DNA of 64,000 nucleotides from Rallus limicola (Eukaryota; Chordata; Aves; Gruiformes; Rallidae): NCBI GenBank assembly GCA_022605955.1, contig JAKCOZ010000003.1, forward strand, positions 44,356,761 to 44,420,760. The letters are read 5' to 3'. The first letter of the stretch is position 1. Every line of letters starts with the position of its first letter. Positions 24,101 through 36,100 of this stretch are shown here, piece after piece. The position numbers and the translations under genes were made by a program. The notes under the pieces are model-generated. The model made no database searches. It was not told the origin of the DNA and saw nothing but the letters and a program-made list of their open reading frames with translations.

Positions 24101-27100
24101 GTTGGAATATAGGAGTAAGAAATGGTCAGATCATAATGTTAGAAGAAGGTTGAGATTTTCCAAGTGTGATTTTTTTCCATTTCCTGAAGTACTTCAACCA
24201 CTTCATTTGCTGCAGATCTAGTTTGTTACGACAGCTGAGATGGAAGTTTCAGTCAGACGCCAGTGTGTTCAAAATGCATCTAAAGTTACTGAGAGGTGCA
24301 TGGAATAATGACCTAGGGGTGAGGAACTGGCAGGGAACTGTACGTGCTGTCCGCAAACTCTTGATTTTAACAATAGCCAGGTTGGAAGGGCAGAGCTGCA
24401 GAAATACAGCTCCATTTCAGATGCAGATGTTACCTGGGTATATGGCTGGGGGATCCTTCAGCTAGGATTGCTAACCTTTGCTCAATATGCAGCCATGTTC
24501 AACTTTGTTAAATTGCTGACTGGGGCCAAATTCTCCCTTAAGCATCATGCAACAGAAGCCAGAGAAACTGCTGGAGGAGGTCCCTCTGGTGCCAAGGGGA
24601 AACACTGCCCAAGCAGGAATAACTTTGAAGGGAGGGAGAACTGTATAAGACCCGGGAGAAGCATTTTTTCCTTCATGCATCTCATCTGTACAACATAACA
24701 GTAGTACTTTCAGACTCACATGTGCTCTATCTTTGAATGCAAATATGGGCTGCTGTAAACTGCCAGCAGTTCTTTCTGTTTTTTACTAACAGAAGCATAA
24801 TTTTGGCAGGGATGGTAACACATAGAGGAGAAAGTCAGCAGTCTGAAAGACCAGGGCTTTGCCTTCAGTCCTTTCCTTTCTACTTGCTTTTATACAGGTG
24901 CTTTTTGGAGGTTGAGTGTTTTAACTGGTTTGCATTCAGCGTCTAAATAGATGACAGTAGTGTCTAACTAGAAGACTGACAATAAACTGTATTTTAAATA
25001 AACTGTAAACTGTATCTTCTGCAAAGTCAAGAAGAGAGTTCAACCTCAGTTGCATAAAGAATTATTTGTTAACAGGGTCTGAATCCTGATCCCTGTACCT
25101 AAAAAAACATAATTTCCAACAGCATTCCTGTCTTTGTGTAAGAGGAAGGGTGCTTCATGCCTGTAATTGCTTAATGGCAGAAAAGAAATGAATTATTTTC
25201 CCTTCCTCCTCTGGAGAACCTTCATTCCAGGTCATGTATACTTATCTCAAAGCTTAAGAAATTGGTGCTGAAAAATTATGACTGCATGATGTGTAGGCTG
25301 ATTTTCCCAAATTAAATTGCAGAATGTTTGAATTCTCTATATGTCTCCCACACTAATGCATTATGCATATGTTTTAATAAAAGCTATAAATGAATGAATC
25401 AGGACTTTTAACAAAAATGTAAATATGAGTGAGAAATACATTAAACTTGCAAGTAATTCATTGTGACTGTAATTATGGGGAAAAAAGTAATGCAAGGTCT
25501 AGAATCTTCTAGCCATCTAACTTGCCTTTGTTTCATGTAGTGTAGAAAGTAATGGGGGGGGGAGGGAGGAGGGCAGGGAAGGCAAACTGTATAACAATAG
25601 ATAAAATGGCAGACTAATCTGATCCTTGCTCCCTAACAGTACATCTTGTTACTACCTCTTACCACCATTGTTTTTTTTTTCTGCAGGCTGAAGATTTAAA
25701 GACTAAATATGAAGGTAGTGTTAGCAATGACACATTTCTGAATCCCACCAACTCAATCTTGATGTCTAAGAGCTCTTCAACTCCCTCCCTTGAAGAGAAT
25801 GATCACGATACATACGTTCCAAATGAGGGAAATCAAAGGCCAATGAAAAGTGGAGAAAACAAAGGTTTAAGGCATACTGCTTTATCCTCTGATCCTTACA
25901 AGGCAGATTCATACCTTCCATTCAAGACCCATGGATTTATTAAAGATCAGAGCCAACTTTATGCTGATATAAAAAAAAAGAGGTATGGAATTAACTTGAT
26001 GTTATGGCCAGAATAAGCATTATTTATGATAAACTTTTATTCCAATAGATGAAGTAGAATCTGGATTAATAATTATTATTATTGAGGTAAAATTATTGTT
26101 TCACATCACTGATATATAAATTGGCTTGATTACTGGCTGTCTTCATAAAACAGTTATGAAAACATTTTAAACAAATAAAAGGTGTCCTCTAAGAAAATTT
26201 ATTTTAATTCAAATTTTTACTTTTATACATCTTTTATCTTGTGTGTATTCTTTAAAAAAAAAAAAAAAAGGAATCAGAAGAGACATGAATAATTCAGTTT
26301 CTTATACAGGAGAAAATATTTGATTGGGAGGTTTAGATTGGATCTTAGGAAAAATTTCTTCTCCAGAAAGCCAGTCAATCACTGGTACAAGCTGCTACCC
26401 AGGGAAGTGGATGAGTCACCATCCCTGGAGGTATTTAAAAGATGTGCGGATGTGGTTACTTAGGGACATGGCTTAGTGGTGAACTTGGCAGTGCTAGGTT
26501 AATGCTTGGACTTGATTGTATGATTAGGGCATCCAGATCTATGTAAAAACAGTAAGGAAACAATAGTGTCTGCTGTTATCAATTAAAGTGGGTAATAACA
26601 TTTTCGCTGCCTTAACTTTGAGTTTCTTATGCAACTATGAAGTCCCACTAGGTGGAATCTTTTAGTGCAGATGAGACAACTAATGTCAGGCTAGGACATG
26701 TTCTCTTACAAACCTTTATTTTTGCTAGGTATAGAGATATCATACAGATTACTATAAATAACTTTCTTCTGCCTCTTTTACACGAACATTTTTCTCCTAT
26801 GCATTTTTAGATATTCCCACCTTTTTTAAGACCTGTGCCAGGTACCTATCTATATATCACAGATTCACAGAATTGTAGGGGTTAGAAGGGACCTTGTATC
26901 ACAGGGAAGTTTAGGATCCCATATGCTATGTCCTTCCTGGGTCTCTGGTCTGCCAGTCAATTTCTTTCCTTGTTGGCTTTTCCTCAGTTCTGCCCAAAGT
27001 CATCAGCTTTCAGCACTATTTTGAACAAACTTTCAGATTTGTTAGAGTAAAGTATTTGTTAGAATAAAGTAAATAAAGACAGTAAACATACTAGAAAAAC

Positions 27101-30100
27101 TTCCATATCATGGAATCACAGAATTGTAGGGGTTGGAAGGGACCTCAAGAGATCATCGGGTGCAACCCCCCTGCCAAAGCAGGCTCCCCAGGACATATCA
27201 CTCAGACAGGCGTCCAGACGGGTCTTGAATATCTCCAGAGATGGAGACTCCACAACCCCCCAGGGCAGCCTGTGCCAGGGCTCTGTCATCCTCACTGTGT
27301 GAAAGTTCTTCTACATGTTGGTGTGGAACTTCCTATACTCTAACTTGAAACCATTTCCCCTTGTCCTGTCCCCACAGACCACTGAAAAGGGGCTGGCCAT
27401 TTCCCCCTGTGTCCCACACTTCAGATATTAATAAGGTCCCCCCTTAGTCTTCTTTCCTCAATGCTGAACAGTCTCAGCTCACTCAGCCTTTCCTCGTAGG
27501 GGAGATGTTCCAGTCTCTTAATCATCTTCGTAGCCCTTCTCTGGACTCTCTCCAGGAGATCCCTGTCTTTTTTTTACCAGGGAGCCCAGAACTGGACACA
27601 ATACTGCAGGTGGGCCTGACCAGGGCAGAGTAGAGGGGGAGGATCACCTCCTTTGACCTGCTGGCCACACTCCTGCTGATGCACCCCAGGATCCCATTGG
27701 CTCTCTCAGCCACCATGGCACACTGCTGGTTCATGGCCAACCTGTCATCTACCAGGACCCCCAGGTCCTTCTCCACAGAGCTCCTCTCTAGCAGGTCATC
27801 CCCCAGCCTGTACTGATTCAAGCAGTTATTCCTTCCCAGGTGCAAGACTCTACACTTGCTTTTATTGAACCCCAGTTTGTTTCTTACTGCCCAGCTCTCC
27901 AGCCTGGCCAGGAGCTTTAGGAGTTTATATGAATTTTGAGAGATGCAATTGACCTTAATATGCCAACTGGAGGTGATCCAAATGCTACACATAATATTTG
28001 CAGCACCATCCTTGAAATATCTGAGGTGATGTAGCAGGTTGCTTAGCAAAACTTTAAACCAGCTTTTTATGTCAGAAAGATTGCCCAGGTAAGTTACCCC
28101 CAGTAAGACACACATGCTTCTCTATTGACATAGACATTTATTGCTTTTCCAGTTTTAAAATGTGACAGTAACTGATAATGCAGTCAAATAACTTATTTCT
28201 GAGACATCACACAGGCGGTTACTAGAAAACGTTGTGAAATACGGTCTCTAGAAGTGTAATGAGGAAGTAGTTTTGCACAGTATCGATAGATTTGCCCTTT
28301 GACAAAGTGAGTTGTGGTGTGTGAAGGAATTGCTGTGCTATTATTCCTGGTAGGAACTCTGGCTATTTAGAAATACCACACATAATTCAAAGTTTTATGT
28401 TGTAAGGCTGGAATGTTATTGCAAGCAGCCAACCATTCCTTCCAGTCACTCTGATGAAGAGACGACGAAGTTGTTCTGGCAGCTCATGGGACCCATCCTG
28501 GGTAACCTGGGTGCTGCTGAGAGACCTTACTGCAGTCTCCTGCTCAAAACCCCGGCCAATCAGTGAGTCTTTAGGTGTTTAAAGTATTGATTTTGACAGA
28601 GATTTTTCAGCCTGTTTATTGTCCTAGATACTTTTAAGTTTATATCTCTGTAAATGAATCTCATAAACTGTCTCATACCCTCTTTTTTCTCTCTTGTTAG
28701 TTTTTCATCCTGCATCAAGTCACAGATGTAGGAAAAAAGATGTCTGTGAATAGCCACATCATATATTTCAAATATACAGTTAAAATATCTACACTTGCCC
28801 ACTTATCTTAATACTGAAATCTGAGGTGGTTGTCTCAGTTCTCCTTAGCATATATCTGACTGTGTGGGAGTCTGGGTGCTTGTGGGTGATGCAAATATCT
28901 GTACTATAGATCCACAAGGTTGGGTCACACAAGTCCTGTATGGAGTGATTTAGTACCTGGCCAGGCGACTGCAAACCTGAGAGGGGACTCAGAGTGTGAC
29001 ATTCCTGACATAATCATGGTGGTTTGGGTTGTCACTGATCAGAGTATATAGCAGTGACTTTGTTTGTTGCATTGAAGTTGAGATTGATTGTTACTAGAAT
29101 TCATGGGAATTAAAGATTTTTGTTGTCTGCTTCAGTTCAAGTCTTGATGACCTTGAAGTAGATGGTGGAGGTGGAGGTGTTTCAGACAGATCCTGTGTTC
29201 ACTACCCTCCCCTCGGCTCTTCAGAGGCCATGGCTTGTAGCAGAGGCGGGTTAGACATACCTACCAGTCTGCAGCTCAAGGTATTTGATACTATCTTTGA
29301 TTTGCATTGTTTTCCTTTTAACTAATTCACTGAAAACATGTGAGAAACATCTGAATCTGAAGGGGAAAAAGTGAGTTCCCAGATGGAAGTGTTAGTCCCT
29401 CCAAAGAGCATCATGCAGGGGGTTGTGAAGCTGGAGCTTCCAGTTGTGGCTGGGCTCGGCAGCAGCCATGGGAAAGGTCCATCAGAGGCATTTGTCAGAA
29501 GCATTTCAAAGGAAATATCTTGGGCTCAGTGAATCAGCTTTTTCTAACCAAAATGCATTTAGCAAGGAAATGTTTAACCAACTGTAGTTATGTGAAAGGG
29601 CAATGGCTTTGTGAAGTATAAAACCAGCCTGCTGCCTGTTTAAAACAATTAACTACACTCAGGGAAATTCAGTTCAGTTTTGTGCATTGGCCAGTACAAA
29701 TCTCTCCTCTTCACTGTTTTTTCTAAAGCATTCTCCTGCATTAATTTCATTATGTATTTCATTATGCTGCCTTTTCTGAGATCTTCAGATGCATGCATAG
29801 ATTTATTTTCAGGTTGTAGGAGTTATGCTTTTGTTAGACTTCTTGCCAGTGTAGAGCTTTATCTGACCTTCAGCAAATGATTAGATGAAGGGAGAAAAAG
29901 AATGTGGCGCAGACACTGAATTCTGTTCGGGCTACTTTTGAAAAGAATGAGATAAGGAGTTTAGGAGTAGGCTTTATTGAAATGTAAATGATGTATCAAA
30001 AATCAGGGTGTTTCCTTTCAAGTCTTATCATTGACATATTTGAAGACTAGAAAATCTATTCATGCACAATAATTTAGAAAATGCAGAGAGGAGAGAGAAA

Positions 30101-33100
30101 AAAGAAAGTGAATAACTCCTTTCTTTGGAAACTGTGACATTAATAATTACCAAGGCAGGGTATTAGTCTATGTAAAATGTTCTTGAGGTATTAAAGTACT
30201 AAAATTATCTCCCTTGATTAAAGGAGATAGTTTGGTTATCTGATATAATGGCCAGCAGCACAGCTTGGATAGTGCTTCCCACCAACTGGCAGAAAAATAT
30301 AAGCTTTCATCTAGTCTAACTTTCACCAACAAATTATTTGCTGTAATATACAAGAATTTTTCATGGTGGAAGTGCAACAGACTTTGTAAAAATTCAAATG
30401 ATGTTGTCAAAATTTGTATTTCAACGTAAAGCTTTAATGAAGCCAAGAAAACGTATGCATCTGGTCAGCCATCTCCTTCCAGATCTTCTGTCCCCAGTGT
30501 GTTATGGCTTTGTTGCTAATGCAGCAAAATAATGTATGACACAAGTCTGAATTTGTTTCAATTTCTTCTAGGAATGCACAGCATCTGGAATTCGGTCACG
30601 CTCATATTCCTGCTCCTCACCCAAAGGTTTGTTAGGAAGACCTCGAATTCCTCAAGATGTCGCAGCTGGGGATTTGAATGAAGGTCAGTGCTTTGCACCT
30701 GCTCAGCCCCATCCATCCCATGCCTGCCTGCACCAGGCCCCATGCTGACGGCTTTACTCGGGCCTGTCCTGTACACAGACCTCGTCAGTGCGTGTGAAGC
30801 AGGGTTCAGGTGCCTTCGGGTACCCCTGCCATCATTTCTCACTCTTCTCCCATCTGCTGACCCCTCATACCCTCTGCTGCAACAGCAGCTGATCATTAGG
30901 AGAGCACGGAAGCTGGGAGACCATTAGTTAGAAAAAGCATCGCAGGCAAGAGTAGTAATCTTTTGGAAAGATCCTTACCCCAGCTGCCTGCTGAGTGCCT
31001 GGCAGAGACTGCGAGGAAGCTCAGGGTGACGTAAAAGAAGTGTCAAAGAGGGCAGATGGCCCCAGTGTCTCATAGATCCCTGGGGATCATTGAAACACAG
31101 ATGGGCTAATGTCATCTCCATAGGCTGGAAAGCAAAACCCACCCTCTCCATCAAGTGGAGTCAGAGATATCTCTGTAAGAAGCTTGCCATTCTTTACAAA
31201 ATGTTTTTAACATGGTTTATTTCTAGACACCTCTTCTCACATTTAGAAGACAACGCATAGTTTTTGCAGTGAGGAGTATGGGCTATATTTGAAAAACATG
31301 TGAAGCGTGAAATACATATTCCGTGCTTTTCCTGTAGATCACATCACTTTAAAAACTACTTGCACTTCAAGAGAATTGGCCTCTGTCCTTAACCATGTCC
31401 ATTGCCATACTTGCAGCTTGTATGTGTCCCCGATATACATTTACCCTTCCAGTAGTCCTGAGCACAAGGTAGGACATGTGGGATACAGTGAACTGGATGG
31501 ATGCCCACAGAAGCTGTGGATGCTCCATCAGTGGAAATGTTCAAGCTCAGGTTGGTTGGGGCTTTGGGCAACCTGATCTACTGAATCACAACCTGTCCCT
31601 CCCTGCCCATGGCAAGGGACTAGGACTAGGTGATCTTTGAAGATCCATTCCAACCCAAATGGTTTTGTTATTCTGTGTCACTGAATGTGAATGCACACGA
31701 AGGTTGTGGAAATGTAATTGTTAACTTTGAAACCAGTTAAATTCAAAAGCTCTTGGGAAGGCAAAATGGAAAAAGCGGATCACCAGACATAGAGTGACTG
31801 CAGACATCTTTTTTCCTTTAGAAACAGTGTTAAGCAGTGCAGCAAATAACTTTTTTTGTGGTTGCTCAAATTCACTGTAAGATTTCATGTCTCTGTGTAA
31901 AGAGGAGTATGTACTGCAGCTTGCAGCTGCGTTGTATTTTTCCCCACCACTCAATGTATTTTTGAGCATTTATTTTCAACAGATGAGGTGAGAAGTCTTT
32001 GACAATACAAGACAGGAGGAAAAGAGGGAACTGTGTCACAGAAATAGAGGATGGCAGATAGCAAAACCCTGTGGCATGTGCTTAAAGTTAAAACAGAATT
32101 CCTTCCACCTCGCAGCTAAGGGGCTGTTGGTGCCACAGCCCGTAAGCTTCACCCAGACACCATTACTTGCTCTGACCTGATCGAGGCTCAGGCCTGTCCT
32201 GTTCATCCTCTCTCCCTTTCCTCCTGGCACAGTCAGTATGTCTTGTGCAGAAGGTGGAAACAATTTTCTGTCCAAGTTTTGGAAGCAGACTGTTCTGCAG
32301 CCTACACTGCGGATGCTGTGTGCTTCTGGGAGGCAGGATGGTGGTCTTCTGAGGTTCCTGCTGGTGCTTCCCCGCTACCAGCACCTCCTGCCTCATCCTT
32401 TCCTTGCCAGCATTTTGCAAGGATGGGAGCACTGAACAGGGTGCTTGGCAGCTGTCAGTGGTGTTTACTGTGTGAGGCAGGCACAGCTGCTCTGGCTTTG
32501 AGCAGTTGTGTCTGGGTACTGGACTGGCCCAAGAGCCTTGTCCAAGAAGCTGCATCAGCTACTTTGTCCTATTCTCTGCAGGCTGTAGCAGGATTGTGTC
32601 TGGGTCTGTGCACGTGTCTGTGCACTGAAATCCTGTGCCTTCCCCTCTGCTCGGCTGCCAGCGCTCTGGACATCTCACTCAGGGCTTAGCTATGCAGGAG
32701 GGAGGCACAGCTGACTTTGTACATTACAATGAAATGTAAGCCAAGACAGATGAATTTGGCATGGCAAGAAGGCAGTTTTTCTTGCACAAAGTGTCGGACA
32801 AAAGCAGGAAGTCACAATTCATTTCTGATAGAAGCTTTTCCATATGAGCAGGTTTAAAACAGCTACCTGCTTTTTTTTGGGAAGGTATTGCCAGTCTGTA
32901 ACAGTAAAAGATTTGTCCCTGCTCTGTAGATGGTGTGCTCATGAACAGTGGTCGATCTCTCCTTCAGGCTCTTTCACTCTCTAAGTCAGTGTCTCTACTC
33001 CACCCTTGTAGTAAGTACCTCAATGCCAACCCCATGACGCTGTTTTGCATGAGGCTGTCTTCATGTGCCATGGGTACATGGCCTTCATTTCTTCCAAAAG

Positions 33101-36100
33101 CATCCCGCAGCACAGGTTGTGGCTGGCAACTAACTGAAATGCTGTTTCAGTCTTGCTGCTTGTTTGGTAAATGTTAGCTCTCACTAACCTGAAGTCTCTC
33201 TGAAGAAATACTGATTCAGTGAAGGGTGTTCAGCTTTGTGTCTAACTTTAAAGGCAGCACAGCCTGATGCTGTGTCAAGGTGTCTTGAGTATCTTTCTGA
33301 ACCATACTTGTGGCACCTTTGCAAAAAATGTCTGCAAAATGGAATGGCTTATGATTTGGAAATTATAGAGTGGTCTCTAATGTTGAGGAGTTTATTTTTA
33401 TAATTATTTTATTTGTTTGTTTGGGGTTTTTTGGGGGTTTGGTTTGGTGTTTTTTTTTCCCTTCCAAAACAACCCAACTTAATTGTTTGTCTTTTATTTT
33501 GTTTTCTAGATAGTTAGTTGAAAAGTACCTCATTGAATCCTCTCGGTAGTGAACTTGTTACACATCCTAGAACACATCCTGTTACACATCCTGTGCAGTA
33601 CATAGAATAGTATTATCCCTCTTTATTAAGATTTAAATTTTAAAAAAATACTATAAATAAAGCTGCCTAAGACAGGTAATGCCAAGTGTTAGAAGAATGT
33701 CATTAAGAAATTTTACAACCAATTATGTACAAAGCAAAATGAAGGGTGAGTCATTCAAATCTGGATTGTTAAGAAAAGCAAAAGAAATATTTTTCATTAT
33801 TCTTATAAACAGACTGCTTGCAGAGATTGGCATTTACTGAATCCCATCTAAGTTCTGTCAGATTCTGTCAACTAAACAGAGCTTAGCAGGCAGAAGTTTT
33901 ACCATAGCAAAAGCTGCTTCTAATGTATATATATATGGGTTTGCTTTTCTAATTTTCAAATGACATTGCAAATGCCTTAACAACAAGCTTATGGCCCGGT
34001 GGAGGTTGTCCAGCTCAAATAAACCTGACGACCTTGCAATCTGAGTGTGCGGTAACTGTTTGTGTCTTGCAGAGCGTGCGTACAGTCTGCCCGAGCAGTC
34101 CCGGGAGAAAAGGTATGGATGGGTTTTTTGAGGCGACGGGAGCAGGTCTGTGCAAGAATGCCATCTAGGGAGCAGAACGGGGAAGAAGCCTCGGCACACC
34201 TCGCACCGGGGTTTCTTGCAGAGATTTAGGGGAGCACTGCCTGGCCAGAGGGCCTGTAAGCCCATTCTTAAGCCCCGTGGCTGAGCTCAGCCTGGCTTTG
34301 TGCATGCTTTCCTTGCCTCCTACGCCATGCAGCAGAGGTTTGCTGTGCACCACTGAAGGATGTGCATGTTAGGGATGTGCTCCCATTCACTTCAGGGGCT
34401 CCCGTTCACGGTGGGAACATCCAGAACATTGTAGTAAAAGCAAGGGCACTTTTCAAACTGGCTGTGATCTAGGCAAGCTTGTAAAACGTTGCATGTTCAG
34501 AGCGCTCCATGGGCTAGTGTTACTCCTTTCTATAAAGAGGCCTTGCAGTCTTTTCAATAATGTTGGCTAATCTCACAGTAAAAGTTGTGTTAGGTGAAAC
34601 AAGCGCCATCCATGTTCTGCTCTGTGTAAAGAGACTGTTCCCACTCGAATGAGTTTTTATTGACTTTTGTTTTAGGATTCAGGAGGATGAATGGAATAAA
34701 TATATTGTGCCCTCAAAAAGTGAACCTGAAAAGTGTAAAGTGAGTCGAACTTTCAGTTTTCTGATGAACAGAATGACCAGCACAAGGAGTAAGTGCAAGG
34801 TAATTTGGAATTTATGTCTATGTTATATATTTTGCTGTAATTAAATTGGTTATTGATGCTAATGTAAATTTTAATGTAAATATAAGTTGTTTATTACAAA
34901 ACCAGTAGGTAATAGGGAGAAACTTTTATCTTTATTTTTAATTTTTAAACATATGCAGGGTACACTGAAATGGCCTTCATAGTAAAAACCAGCTTTCCTT
35001 TTAACTGATAGACTTTGCTGAACAATATCAAGTATTTACCATGCCATTTAAAAAATGCTATTAATAATCTCATTCAGTGATTGAGCCCAAGTTTAAATGC
35101 ATGAATTGCCCTTAAGAAATACCTTTTTTTCATTAAAAAAAGATGTTCTGTTCTCAGTAATTACTTTCAATAAGGACATGAGTCTATATCTTCTAGATTG
35201 GCACATAATCTGTTGAATTTGTCTTATTTGAAGTTAATGGGACTTTTTGCATGAGTAAGTACTGCTTGGCATTAAAAAGTTTTAGATTTGAGGTCTGCAG
35301 CATCAAACATCCATACTCTAAAAGGTGGATTGCAATGTTTATGGTTTAATTTTTAGATGCTTGAAATTTAGATTAATGGCATCAATTAGCAGCTGGAGAG
35401 ATGAATTTGGCCTGCTGGATGTTTCTGGCTGGCCTTCTGGCAGTTTTGCGGACTTTCTAGCATGCCTTCCCATGCCCCAGGACATCTGAACGGGTGTGCG
35501 GATGGTCGGCTGAGACCATATCTTCACAAGTGACAGCATGGTCTGCAAACGTACATGTCTGGTCCAGCAGCCATACATAAGCCTGTCTCCTGAAGATTAA
35601 CTGTCAGTACTGTAAAAATAGGCAGAATTTATTCAGTTTAACATTCCTTAAACCCAAGTTATATCTAATGTCTTTTTAAGATCAAAAACTGTCTAGATTT
35701 GCATAGCTGCAGCTTTAACTGCAGAGGCACAAGTTTGTGTGTATGCTTCCAGGAGATGCGGGCACTGGTTGTTTGTATGTATAGCAAATCAAGGGCAGTT
35801 CTTATGTTTTATTTTCCATCCCTTTCCTTTTTGCAACTTTATGAATGTATTTGTGCCAGTCTTCCTTGATAATGCTTGCTGGCTTAGCTGCCAGTGAAAG
35901 CAACGCCTGCATCTTTCTAGGGCTTCAGTGATGGTGTATGTAACAGTAAAGTACACTGTTACAAGTCTTCTGGGGAATAAATGTTTTAGAATAATTTGCT
36001 CTCAAAAGGGAATGTTTTAGTGTTTTTTAAGATTGAATTAGTTTATCTTCTTTTCTAATATCCCTTTTTTTAAACTTTTTTCCTGCCTCTGCTGTTGGGA

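Larger units (their letters stand above)
25983..28445 (+). other. Intron of ARHGEF28 with several CR1 remnants
   Basis: Contains an A-run at 26254-26270 and three CR1 pieces, annotated separately. The rest is AT-rich unique sequence. Confidence 0.7.

Noticed and set aside
32163..32689. Long overlapping open frames on both strands (130 and 148 codons)
   Set aside because: They lie in a GC-richer intronic patch, have no recognisable domain, no matching splice phases to the flanking exons, and appear on both strands as expected by chance.
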